DNA of 64,000 bases. Source: Balneola sp. (GTDB taxonomy: Bacteria; Bacteroidota; Rhodothermia; Balneolales; Balneolaceae). Positions 19,762-27,660 of this stretch are shown here, one piece after another. Under the pieces are notes generated by a model. It saw only the letters and a list, made by a program, of their open reading frames with translations, had not been told where the DNA came from and ran no database searches. The translations under genes and the position numbers were made by a program. The DNA is taken from assembly GCA_003712055.1 (NCBI GenBank), contig RHLJ01000002.1, positions 124,001 to 188,000 on the forward strand. Direction: 5' to 3'. How positions within the stretch are numbered: position 1 is the stretch's first letter; each line of letters starts with the position of its first letter.

Positions 19762-19793
19762 GAATTAGGAATAGGCAAGCATATTCCTAATTC
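19762..19793. repeat. Perfect 12-bp stem-loop inside the pnt operon
   Basis: GAATTAGGAATA (19762-19773) and TATTCCTAATTC (19782-19793) with an 8-base loop, between pntAA and pntAB. The stem is built from repeated AATTAGGAATAGG units that resemble the other intergenic microrepeats. No U tract follows, so termination is not obvious. Confidence 0.75.
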
Positions 19794-19798
19794 CTAAT

Positions 19799-20923
19799 TC
19801 AGTTATTCTTAATTGAAGGGGAGATGAGCTCACCCTGATGAGTAATCGTGGTATTAAGTAGGATTTCGTCTTCAAAGTTAAAATCTGCTGCTCCCTCTTT
19901 AATGAGAAGGTTAAGGAGATTCAGCATGTTTTTAGCATACAACATACTTGCATGGTTAGATAGCTGACTTGGCAGGTTAACAGGACCTACGATATTTACG
20001 CCATCTGCATTAACCGTTTTTCCAGCTTCGGTAAGCTCACAATTTCCACCATTTTCTGCAGCAAGATCGACAATAACAGAGCCAGGTTTCATGTCGCTAA
20101 CCATTTCCTTAGTAACAAGTAGTGGTGCTGGTCGGCCAGGAATCAGAGCAGTTGTAATCACAATATCTGATTTCTTAACATGCTCATGGATAACCTGTTT
20201 TTGTCGTTCTTGGCTATCTTTGGATAGTTCTTTTGCATAACCACCTTTGGTTTCGGTATTCTCTTCTTCCAAAGGAATCTCAACAAATTTAGCACCCAGG
20301 CTTTCTACTTGTTCCTTAACAACAGGGCGAACATCGTAGGCTTCAACAACAGCTCCTAACTTTCTGCAGGTAGCAATGGCTTGCAATCCTGCAACACCTG
20401 CGCCTAGAATCAGGGCTTTCGAAGGAGGAATAGTGCCTGCCGCAGTCATCATCATCGGGAAATATTTATCGAGAGTATCTGCGGCAATTAGAGAGGCCTT
20501 GTAACCGGCAATTGAGCTCATAGATGAAAGGGCGTCCATGTTTTGTGCCCTAGATATTCTCGGGATTGCATCCATACCAAGAGCAGAAATAGATTGACTT
20601 TTTAATAGCTCTACAAGGTCAGGGTGTTGTAAGGCCCAGAGGAAGCATACAAGGGTGGTATTTGATTTAATAGTCTTTAAATCCTCTGTTGAAGGTGTTT
20701 GAACAGCGAGAATAATATCCGAATCAGAAAGGATATCAGATCGGCTTTCGACAATTTTGGCCCCTGCTTCAGTGTAATGTGCATCCGGAAAATTTGCGCT
20801 TACTCCGGCGTCTTTCTCGACCCATACCTCTAGTTCTTTCTTAACTAACTGTGAGACTACATCCGGGGTAAGTGCAACTCTGCGTTCGTATTCTGCGGTT
20901 TCTTTTAAAACTGCAATGATCAA
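19799..20923 (-). CDS. pntAA: NAD(P) transhydrogenase alpha, NAD-binding part (PntAA/alpha-1)
   Basis: A 374-residue soluble subunit, counted from a TTG start at 20921-20923. GGAGG lies five bases upstream, and the family N-terminus (IIAVLKET..ERRVALTPD) begins there. A longer ATG frame to 20977 adds 18 unconserved residues. The alanine-dehydrogenase-like fold shows KALILGAGVAGLQAIATCRKLGA (dinucleotide-binding), VVKEQVESLGAKFVE and the mobile-loop region RPAPLLVTKEMV. It binds NAD(H) and docks on the membrane subunits. First gene of the pnt operon. Confidence 0.95.
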   Translation of the reverse strand: MIIAVLKETAEYERRVALTPDVVSQLVKKELEVWVEKDAGVSANFPDAHYTEAGAKIVESRSDILSDSDIILAVQTPSTEDLKTIKSNTTLVCFLWALQHPDLVELLKSQSISALGMDAIPRISRAQNMDALSSMSSIAGYKASLIAADTLDKYFPMMMTAAGTIPPSKALILGAGVAGLQAIATCRKLGAVVEAYDVRPVVKEQVESLGAKFVEIPLEEENTETKGGYAKELSKDSQERQKQVIHEHVKKSDIVITTALIPGRPAPLLVTKEMVSDMKPGSVIVDLAAENGGNCELTEAGKTVNADGVNIVGPVNLPSQLSNHASMLYAKNMLNLLNLLIKEGAADFNFEDEILLNTTITHQGELISPSIKNN

Positions 20924-21160
20924 TGGAACCTCCAACTTTAGTTTTGCCCAACAAGTCAACATAATGAAATACATCATTTAGATAAACAAAAGTGGGAGCG
21001 CTTTTTTTGAATTATTTAAGAAAAGCCAGGTTAATTCAGAGCGAGGGATTTGATGCATGTAATTGAACCGAGATGATCTAACGCCTTATAAAAATAAATT
21101 AAGGCATTTCTGCTATGGAAAATGTATAATCAGGTCAACATTAGAAGTAAGGGTAGTGCC

Positions 21161-22285
21161 ATGAGGTATTGGAATAGCAGCTATGCGAAGTATGCCGCAC
21201 TTCTATTTTTAGGAGTTTTTTTATCAACAACAGCTTGTGAAGAAATAGATCTGGATAGCGAAGAGGCAGGAGAAGTACAGGGATTTTGGCAATTGAGATC
21301 CGGAACCGGAGACAACACTTTTCTGCTTGTATCAGCTACTGAGGTTATTTTTTATTTCTACGATCGTTCAGAGAATTGTATTACTCTAGACACGTACGAA
21401 GTAGTATCTATTGATGGGACGGGTTTTTATTTGTTGAGGCAGGAAGACACCGAAGAAACCAGGGGAATTACCTTTTCCAGGAATGGAGATGGACTCCACG
21501 TCAGGGATATTGATGAAAGCCAATCAAACCTTGATAAATATCAGATAAGCGCAGTTGATATCAATACCCTTGCTCCTGTTTGTGTAGATCCAACCGATGT
21601 ATTCGGGCTTTGGGAATATGTAAATGAGATGGTTAACGATACCGTATACGTATCTATTCAAATGGACACCATCAAAGTTGCGAGTAAAGGGCAACAGGAG
21701 GATTGTTTCTTTACTTCAGTTCTTGAAGTATTAGCAATTGACGGGACTAAATTTACTATACAAGATAATGACCCATCTTCAGAAACAGGCCAACAAGAGG
21801 TAACTCTTACCAGGACAAATGATGGCTTGAGGATTCAAAGGATGGAAGAAGGAGTTTTAGTAGATGAACTTTACACTCAAAGTGATTTTGATTTTTCTAC
21901 CGCTGAACCCGAATGTTCACAAACTCCAATCGATCTTTTTCAGGGTATTTGGCAATACAATGCACCTGTTGCTGATTCTTTTACATTTTATTTGAGTATC
22001 ACTCAGGAATCCATGAATTATCATTTTCCGCTCGAAGGTACGGTAGATAATCAAGGACAAGAATGCTACCAGGTGGAGGTACTTCCAATAATTGAAGCTG
22101 GTGAAGGGTTTCTTACTGTAACACTTCCTCCTGAACAAACGGAGCAAGTAAAATTCTTCTTTGAGTTTAATTCCGATGAAGGGCTTCTTTATATCGATGA
22201 TGGATTTCAAAAAGAATCTTTCTTTCCATCCGATATAACCCGTGCTGAAATAACCAATAGCTGTGTTCTCCTAAAAACTAATTAA
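21161..22285 (+). CDS. Lipoprotein with three lipocalin-like repeats
   Basis: A 374-residue protein from the ATG at 21161 (MRYW...); a 13-residue longer frame from 21122 puts extra residues before the signal peptide. The signal peptide ends in LSTTAC, a lipobox, followed by an acidic stretch. The mature part has three ~110-residue repeats, each starting with G-x-W (GFWQLRSG, GLWEYVNE, GIWQYNAP), containing a single mid-domain cysteine (NCITLD, DCFFTS, ECYQVE) and then a strand-rich segment. No family is recognised beyond a lipocalin-like look. It stands alone on its strand before trxB. Confidence 0.7.
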   Translation: MRYWNSSYAKYAALLFLGVFLSTTACEEIDLDSEEAGEVQGFWQLRSGTGDNTFLLVSATEVIFYFYDRSENCITLDTYEVVSIDGTGFYLLRQEDTEETRGITFSRNGDGLHVRDIDESQSNLDKYQISAVDINTLAPVCVDPTDVFGLWEYVNEMVNDTVYVSIQMDTIKVASKGQQEDCFFTSVLEVLAIDGTKFTIQDNDPSSETGQQEVTLTRTNDGLRIQRMEEGVLVDELYTQSDFDFSTAEPECSQTPIDLFQGIWQYNAPVADSFTFYLSITQESMNYHFPLEGTVDNQGQECYQVEVLPIIEAGEGFLTVTLPPEQTEQVKFFFEFNSDEGLLYIDDGFQKESFFPSDITRAEITNSCVLLKTN

Positions 22286-22370
22286 CGCCTATTGGTTTAA
22301 TAGAGATATTCAACTCCTAATGATTCCTGATTTTCTTATCATTGGCAGATAAAAATTTTAGGATATTATT

Positions 22371-23321
22371 ATGGAAGATATTGCAGGAAAAACATTTAAA
22401 GTAGTTATTGTTGGAAGCGGCCCTGCCGGGCTAACCGCAGCACTTTATGCAGCAAGAGCGGATTTAAACCCAATTGTATTTGAGGGGCCGGAACCAGGAG
22501 GTCAGCTTATGACCACCACAGATGTAGAAAATTTCCCTGGGTACCCTGATGGGGTAATGGGTCCTCAAATGATGCAGGATTTCAGGGAACAAGCATCTAA
22601 ATTTGGTGCCGATTGCAGGTACGGATATGTGACCAACATTGAGTTTGGGGAGCGCCCGTACAAGCTTACTGTTGATGAGAAAACCGAGATCTATGCTGAC
22701 ACCATTATTATTTCCACCGGTGCTTCTGCTATGTGGCTTGGTATTGAAAGCGAAACCCGTTTAAGAGGTAAAGGTGTGTCAGCTTGTGCTACTTGTGATG
22801 GTGCCTTCTTCAGAAACCAGCATGTGATTATTGTTGGTGGTGGAGACACGGCTATGGAAGAGGCTACTTTCCTTACCAAATTTGCAAGCAAAGTAACGGT
22901 TGTTCACCGAAGAGAGGAATTAAGAGCATCTAAAGCAATGCAGGCTCGAGCTTTTGCCAACGAGAAAATCGAATTCATGTGGAATAGCGAACTCGAAGAA
23001 GTGTTAGGTGACCAGGTGGTTGAAGGAGCAAAGGTAAAAAACAACCAAACTGGAGAGTCTACGGTACTTGAAGACGTGACAGGAGTATTTGTGGCCATTG
23101 GGCACAAGCCTAATACCGATTTGTTTAAAGGTGTGCTCACTATGGATGATGTTGGCTATATCCAAACAAAAGGGCAATCTACAAAAACAGATTTACCCGG
23201 AATTTTTGCATGTGGTGATGCGATGGATTCTTTTTACAGACAGGCAGTTACCGCAGCTGGAACTGGTTGTAAGGCGGCGCTGGATGCAGAGCATTATCTA
23301 AGTAATGAACTCACTGCTTAA
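22371..23321 (+). CDS. trxB: Thioredoxin-disulfide reductase
   Basis: A 316-residue flavoprotein of normal length. The FAD-binding motif is VGSGPAGLTAALYAARA; the redox-active pair is C139 and C142 in ACATCDG; the NADPH-binding motif is VGGGDTAMEEA followed by VHRRE. The C-terminal FAD segment GIFACGDAMD is intact. It reduces thioredoxin with NADPH in the cytoplasm. A two-way terminator separates it from the convergent DUF4342 gene. Confidence 0.97.
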   Translation: MEDIAGKTFKVVIVGSGPAGLTAALYAARADLNPIVFEGPEPGGQLMTTTDVENFPGYPDGVMGPQMMQDFREQASKFGADCRYGYVTNIEFGERPYKLTVDEKTEIYADTIIISTGASAMWLGIESETRLRGKGVSACATCDGAFFRNQHVIIVGGGDTAMEEATFLTKFASKVTVVHRREELRASKAMQARAFANEKIEFMWNSELEEVLGDQVVEGAKVKNNQTGESTVLEDVTGVFVAIGHKPNTDLFKGVLTMDDVGYIQTKGQSTKTDLPGIFACGDAMDSFYRQAVTAAGTGCKAALDAEHYLSNELTA

Positions 23322-23341
23322 TAGAAAAGGTGTATAAAAAG

Positions 23342-23373
23342 AAAGGTGAAATAGAGTTTATCTTTTCACCTTT
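23342..23373. terminator. Bidirectional terminator between trxB and the DUF4342 gene
   Basis: AAAGGTGAAA (23342-23351) and TTTCACCTTT (23364-23373) form a perfect 10-bp stem with A-rich and T-rich flanks. It lies between two convergent genes and can serve both. Confidence 0.75.
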
Positions 23374-23390
23374 CACTTTTCATTCAGTAA

Positions 23391-23813
23391 TTACTTCTTC
23401 TTTTTCTTGCCTACTGTTTTTTCTTCAGGCTCATCAGCCTCTTCTTCTTCAGCAGCAGCTTCAGTTGATTCTTCTTCCTCTTCTGTAATTTCGATGATCT
23501 CGGCATCAACTGAAAATTCGTCCTCATCATCTTCTACTTCTCTCTCAACCAGTATCTGGTAATCGTTGATAAACATTGCGAACATCCCTATTGCAGAAAT
23601 TACCGGGGCCATTGCCCCAACTAATGCAGCACCGCCTACGCCAAATGCCAATTGAGTCTGAAAAACCACTTCTCCATTTTTATTCTTGATGATTAATCGC
23701 CGGGCGCTGCCTTCCTTGATAAATTCCCTGATTGAAGAAATCACTTCATTTACCCCACCCTGAACTTCTTCATAGATGCGTTTCGCTTTTGATTTTGCCT
23801 CGTCTTTATTCAT
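23391..23813 (-). CDS. DUF4342-type membrane-associated protein with acidic tail
   Basis: A 140-residue protein. Residues ~15-90 fit DUF4342: IREFIKEGSARRLIIKNKNGEVVF followed by a hydrophobic stretch (about 57-80, LAFGVGGAALVGAMAPVISAIGMF in part). The last ~50 residues are a very acidic Glu-rich tail closing with a lysine run (GKKKKK). Function unknown. It is divergent from the comM remnant, whose start lies 89 bp away. Confidence 0.7.
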   Translation of the reverse strand: MNKDEAKSKAKRIYEEVQGGVNEVISSIREFIKEGSARRLIIKNKNGEVVFQTQLAFGVGGAALVGAMAPVISAIGMFAMFINDYQILVEREVEDDEDEFSVDAEIIEITEEEEESTEAAAEEEEADEPEEKTVGKKKKK

Positions 23814-23902
23814 GATATGTGCGATTTATGAAATTTTTTGTAAGGAGTCTCCTCCTGCGCGGTCTAACTACGCAAAGAAAAATAAAAAGATTCGGAGTTC
23901 CA

Positions 23903-24625
23903 ATGTTAGCAAGAGTTTATTGTGCCGCTACTGTCGGTGTTGACGCAAGAATTATTGATGTAGAGACTCATCACACTAATGGGATGGTCAAATTTTTTTT
24001 AGTCGGATTGCCTGACCGTGCAGTTTCAGAGTCAAGAGATCGGGTGGAAGCAGCCATTAGAAATACAGGCTCCTATTATCCACTAGGGCGGATAACTGTA
24101 AATCTGGCTCCAGCTGATCTACCTAAAGAAGGGAATGCCTTTGATCTTCCCATAGCTATAGGCCTTCTCAATATGTCCGGGCAACTGCACACCTCCAAAC
24201 TGAATGATACTGTTGTGGTTGGTGAATTATCCTTAGATGGGAAAATTCGTCCTGTCAAAGGGGTACTTCCGGTTGCGGTAGAAGCGAAAAATCGAGGTTT
24301 TAAGCATTTAGTAGTTCCAAAAGAAAATGGTTCAGAAGCAGCAGTAGTTGATGGATTAGAAATATTTCCTTTCGAACATCTGAACCAGGTAAAAGACTGG
24401 TTAGAAGACAGGAGCCCGGTTCGTCCTCATTCATCAAACCTGGATTTAATTTTTAGCAAAAATGGAATTTCCGAAGTGCTTGATTTCAGCGATGTACGAG
24501 GTCAGGAAAATGTAAAAAGAGCCCTTGAGATAGCTGCGGCAGGTGGGCACAATGTAATAACATTATATTTTATTACACAACTAGTCTTATTGCCTGCTCT
24601 ATTGTCTCATTTCTCAATAGTATAA
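23903..24625 (+). pseudogene. comM: comM (yifB) 5' fragment, interrupted
   Basis: Start chosen at the ATG at 23903 (MLARVYCAATVGVDA), the family N-terminus, with GGAG five bases upstream; the frame also runs open to 23819. Residues 1-218 are the N-terminal Lon-protease-like (ChlI) domain and the start of the AAA+ domain, up to RGQENVKRALEIAAAGGHNV. At 24557 the genomic element begins, and the frame then reads about 21 foreign residues before a stop at 24625. ComM is the hexameric helicase aiding branch migration during natural transformation. This fragment lacks Walker A and everything after it, so it cannot be an active ATPase. The other half is at 34663. Confidence 0.95.
24534..24580 (+). 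other. attL (left junction)
   Basis: Chromosomal comM sequence up to GTA, then the AT core (24557-24558), then the element arm with ATTACACA at 24572-24579. That motif starts 13 bases after the core and mirrors TGTGTAAT in the right arm. Confidence 0.85.
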
Positions 24626-24633
24626 ATTTATAA

Positions 24634-24649
24634 ATGTCATTCACGACAT
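24634..24649. promoter_or_regulatory. Inverted repeat before the XRE gene (operator candidate)
   Basis: ATGTC-N6-GACAT, 16 bases before the ATG of the XRE-type gene at 24666. Size and position suit a self-regulated XRE repressor. Confidence 0.45.
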
Positions 24650-24665
24650 ATATAAACTTTAAACA

Positions 24666-24914
24666 ATGAATTCATCCGAGTTTAAACCAATTTACTCACT
24701 GAAAATCGCTCGAATGATTATCAACTTGACACAATATCGATTATCAAAACTCAGTTCGATATCTCAAGTCACGATATCAAAAATTGAGAATGGGATAGTT
24801 AGACCACGAGATAAAACTATTCTAAAAATAGAGAAGATTGTTGGCCCTGTAGATTGGGAGAGAACTTTTAGCGAAGGATTCATTCAAAGACGCAAGGTAA
24901 ATCATGAGCTATAG
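24666..24914 (+). CDS. XRE-type helix-turn-helix protein
   Basis: An 82-residue protein whose core is an XRE/Cro helix-turn-helix: IARMIINLTQYRLSKLSSIS, then QVTISKIENGIVRPRDKTILKI. It is probably the DNA-binding regulator at the left end of the element. The gene overlaps a 52-residue gene, which in turn overlaps a 299-residue gene, so all three look co-translated. A small inverted repeat lies in the short upstream region. It could act as repressor of this cascade or as excision/replication regulator; no partner is proven. Confidence 0.8.
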   Translation: MNSSEFKPIYSLKIARMIINLTQYRLSKLSSISQVTISKIENGIVRPRDKTILKIEKIVGPVDWERTFSEGFIQRRKVNHEL

Positions 24915-25062
24915 AATCTTTCAAGTTTTTAACTCAGGGAGAGTCGAAAACTCAGAGTCAACCGAAAAGTTATTACCTAATGGTGTTAAAGAAACTTCTA
25001 GCGCTATTACTTCGGATCAAAAAGAGAATTTATTCCCAACTGATTTCAAACCAAGAGAATGA
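24904..25062 (+). CDS. Small unknown protein (52 aa) of the left-end cascade
   Basis: It begins at an ATG (24904) inside the last codons of the XRE gene and ends with a TGA that overlaps the ATG of the next gene (ATGATG at 25059-25064). The 52 residues (MSYRIFQVFNSGRVENSEST...) are polar and resemble nothing I know. The tight overlaps on both sides are the main support. It could be a small partner of one of its neighbours. Confidence 0.55.
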   Translation: MSYRIFQVFNSGRVENSESTEKLLPNGVKETSSAITSDQKENLFPTDFKPRE

Positions 25063-25958
25063 TGAAGCGACATTTTAAGCCAAATAATGGTTCTCCAAGG
25101 TATGTAAATGGTAAGTACCCAAATTACGATAGGACTTACAATCACCTTAAAGAAAACTCTGTAATCTTTAACGAAGAACTAAGATCAAAAAGAGAATCCC
25201 ATTCTGCTGTAATGACTGGAATAGGCGAATGCAGAAACGCACTAGCGGAGTGGGAAGGTAATTCACAAGGATACTATGTAGTATATGACCGTAGGTATGA
25301 AGCTTTATTACCAATTGCCAAAAAAGGTGTTCTAGCTGTTGTAAATGAGTTTAATATCTGGCGAAATCAACAGGTAAAGAATGGCTACGCAATAGAAACA
25401 CCAAGTACATGGCCTAAAGACTTACTCGATCGAAAGCTTAAGGCAGAGGCATTACTAGATATTAGATATGCTGAGATAAAAGCGTTGAAGGATCGAATTG
25501 AGGCGCTCATTCAAGAAAAAGAGAAAAAGAAGAAACAAGGTATTCTACCGAATGGTCCTCAAGGTAGAACTACACAGGCAAATGAGAATGAACCAATAAC
25601 TGCTATGGATGGTCAGGGGGTTTCTTATTCAGATCAAGGCATCCCTTTTATCAATGAAGAATCTTCACCATACCATGGCATGTCTGTTTTCCATTATCGC
25701 CAAATGTGTAAAGAATGGAGAAAAGAAGTAGGTATAACACCTGCTCAGCTTGTTACAAAAGCAGAAGAGATTTTTCTTGAGCAAAAACAGATTGCCAAAG
25801 AAGAAGGAATCGAACCGCCTCTTTTTCCTCCAGTAACTAGTGAGTTCAAACTACCAGAATGGATAAAGAGACTTGGAATAACTAAAAAAGATTGGCCTAA
25901 ATGGCCAGAAGGCGTAAAGCCTATTAAGAATATATCTGTACCCATTGCTCAGATATAG
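25059..25958 (+). CDS. Unknown 299-aa element protein with central coiled coil
   Basis: Not recognised. Residues ~25-150 appear helical, ending in a lysine/glutamate-rich coiled coil (LKDRIEALIQEKEKKKKQ, about 142-160). A polar linker then leads to a C-terminal segment with YHGMSVFHYRQMCKEWRKEV and PEWIKRLGITKKDWPKWPEG. No signal peptide or membrane helix. Translationally coupled to the 52-residue gene and followed by a terminator-like stem-loop, so it closes a three-gene unit led by the XRE protein. A DNA-binding or replication-accessory role is possible but unsupported. Confidence 0.6.
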   Translation: MMKRHFKPNNGSPRYVNGKYPNYDRTYNHLKENSVIFNEELRSKRESHSAVMTGIGECRNALAEWEGNSQGYYVVYDRRYEALLPIAKKGVLAVVNEFNIWRNQQVKNGYAIETPSTWPKDLLDRKLKAEALLDIRYAEIKALKDRIEALIQEKEKKKKQGILPNGPQGRTTQANENEPITAMDGQGVSYSDQGIPFINEESSPYHGMSVFHYRQMCKEWRKEVGITPAQLVTKAEEIFLEQKQIAKEEGIEPPLFPPVTSEFKLPEWIKRLGITKKDWPKWPEGVKPIKNISVPIAQI

Positions 25959-26031
25959 CTTGGAGTAAGTCATAGTACATACTCTCCTATTCGAGAGACG
26001 AAAGTCTTTCGGTTTATTATGATTAAATAAT

Positions 26032-26058
26032 CGTCGGGTATAACAACCCGACGGTTTT
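26032..26058 (+). terminator. Intrinsic terminator after the left-end cascade
   Basis: CGTCGGGT (26032-26039) and ACCCGACG (26046-26053) form an 8-bp stem with a 6-base loop, followed by GTTTTTG. Confidence 0.8.
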
Positions 26059-26133
26059 TGGATTTCGTTCTGATGCTAAATCGGACAAAGGGGCTGTTGA
26101 GTTTCGGGTCATTCATCAGCAGTCCCTTGATTG

Positions 26134-26231
26134 TATAATATAGAACTGGATAGGCTGTGCACGCTGAAAAGCTTGGTTTCTACTTCACCAAGCATTCCAG
26201 TTCACAATTTTTGAAGTAGTAAATGAAGTAG
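26134..26231 (+). promoter_or_regulatory. Structured leader of the polymerase-like gene
   Basis: TATAAT at 26134-26139 may be a -10 box. Downstream, GCTTGGT (26171-26177) pairs with ACCAAGC (26187-26193). The 9-base loop contains CTACTTC, complementary to GAAGTAG, which occurs twice: at 26213-26219 and at 26225-26231, just before the ATG at 26238. A loop-to-ribosome-site interaction or antisense control is suggested. Confidence 0.5.
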
Positions 26232-26237
26232 AAGAAT

Positions 26238-27476
26238 ATGAGGAAGACTTTACGTGTTATTTCCCAAATTGATAAATACAGGTATACAGATGCTTGGTGG
26301 CAAAATTCCGTTTCATTTGATCACAGCTTATCTCTCAGTGATAGTTTCAGTAAAAAATTTGAGTCTATCATTGTTGAATGTAAAATACCAAATAGAAAAG
26401 ATTCACTTATCAATTTCGAGATACTTATTGCTAATCTCATATATGCAAAGAATAGAAAACCAATTCGAGTTTCACTTGGTAGATCATCCAATAACTGGAA
26501 AAAAACTAGATACACAAAAGCTGGAAAATCGACTATACAATATATCCACATATTAGAAATACATGGATTTATAATAATGAAGAAAGGATTCAGAGATAAA
26601 AGAAACCCTGTAAATAGTAGGCTTACTAGGATTACTGCTACTAATAAACTTCTTAGCAGTTTAACTGAACTGAATAGCTGTGTTATAAAAAAACCTGTAG
26701 AGCTTGTAGAATTGAAGGATGAAAATGGGGCTCTGATAGACTACCATGATAATTCGATTAGTAATTCCATTAGAGAGATTCTCGAGAGAACTAATAGGAT
26801 CAACAGTAGTTCAAATATTCTTTATCTGGATCAAAAACTCTCAGTTTTCTTAGTCTCAATATTCATCAATGATTTTAAGAGTTATGGGAGATTACACACG
26901 AGGGGGTATTTACATCATCAAGCTTTAAATGAGAATGAGAGAGCTGAAATAACAATTGATGGGGAAGATATTGGGGAGTTAGATTTTAGTGCCTTACATC
27001 CAAATCTTCTTTATGCTTTGGAGGGTATACAATACTTTGGCGATCCATACTCGAGAATTGATGAAAGGCCACAGCTAAGACCTTTTTTAAAAGCAATGCT
27101 GCTTGCTCTTTTAAACTCTGAAGATATTGTTCAAGCTGAACGTGCCTGTAATAAATGGCTTTTTGACAATCTAACTTTGGATGAAAGACAAAAACTAAAA
27201 TTGACAAAAGCGAGACCATATCTAGAATCGATGATCGAAGCACATAGTCCGATTTCGCATCATTTTTGTAGTGGCAAAGTATCTGGGCTAAGAATTATGA
27301 ATCTAGATTCAAAGATTGCATTAGATATACTAGCACACTTTACAGATAAAGGCATTCCAATTTTACCTGTTCATGATTCATTCATTGTACAGAGACGATA
27401 TCTAACAGAGTTAAAAAAAGTGATGAAATCAGTATACCGTAAACACACAAACGGGTACAGAATTAAAGTGAAGTGA
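26238..27476 (+). CDS. Compact family-A-polymerase-like protein
   Basis: A 412-residue protein. The C-terminal half shows, in order, the three palm/fingers motifs of family A DNA polymerases and T7-type RNA polymerases. Motif A is GELDFSALHP with D249. A motif-B-like helix has R281 and K285 spaced R-x3-K, as in T7 RNAP and Pol I, but the usual YG at +12/+13 is N-S. Motif C is LPVHDSFIV with H379 and D380; HDS, rather than HDE, is the T7-RNAP form. Preceding LRIMNLDSKIALDIL resembles the segment before motif C in Pol I. No 3'-5' exonuclease domain is visible. Residues 1-190 are unassigned. It may be the replicase or primase of the excised element. Confidence 0.6.
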   Translation: MRKTLRVISQIDKYRYTDAWWQNSVSFDHSLSLSDSFSKKFESIIVECKIPNRKDSLINFEILIANLIYAKNRKPIRVSLGRSSNNWKKTRYTKAGKSTIQYIHILEIHGFIIMKKGFRDKRNPVNSRLTRITATNKLLSSLTELNSCVIKKPVELVELKDENGALIDYHDNSISNSIREILERTNRINSSSNILYLDQKLSVFLVSIFINDFKSYGRLHTRGYLHHQALNENERAEITIDGEDIGELDFSALHPNLLYALEGIQYFGDPYSRIDERPQLRPFLKAMLLALLNSEDIVQAERACNKWLFDNLTLDERQKLKLTKARPYLESMIEAHSPISHHFCSGKVSGLRIMNLDSKIALDILAHFTDKGIPILPVHDSFIVQRRYLTELKKVMKSVYRKHTNGYRIKVK

Positions 27477-27484
27477 TCAGATGG

Positions 27485-27532
27485 AAAACGTACTAGTTAA
27501 TATCAGATGCTCCCAAAACGTACTAGTTAATA
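27485..27532. repeat. Two 18-bp iteron-like direct repeats
   Basis: AAAACGTACTAGTTAATA occurs at 27485-27502 and 27515-27532, a 30-bp period (about three helical turns), 9 bp after the polymerase-like gene. Each contains the palindrome ACTAGT. They may be binding sites for an element protein, as operator or origin. Confidence 0.85.
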
Positions 27533-27660
27533 CGAATTGCATAATTAATCTAACTAATAAACATAGCTGCTGGTTTACCAGCCAACTATTTTCATTTTCA
27601 GATGTTCATCCTTTTCTGATACCAAATATTTCAGACCCCAAATTTTTAATCACCTAAGTT

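Noticed and set aside
24559-24566. AACATTAT shared near both comM junctions as an 8-bp target duplication
   Set aside because: Using it as the overlap gives an out-of-frame comM with a stop; the AT dinucleotide restores the frame and also makes the attP arms symmetric.
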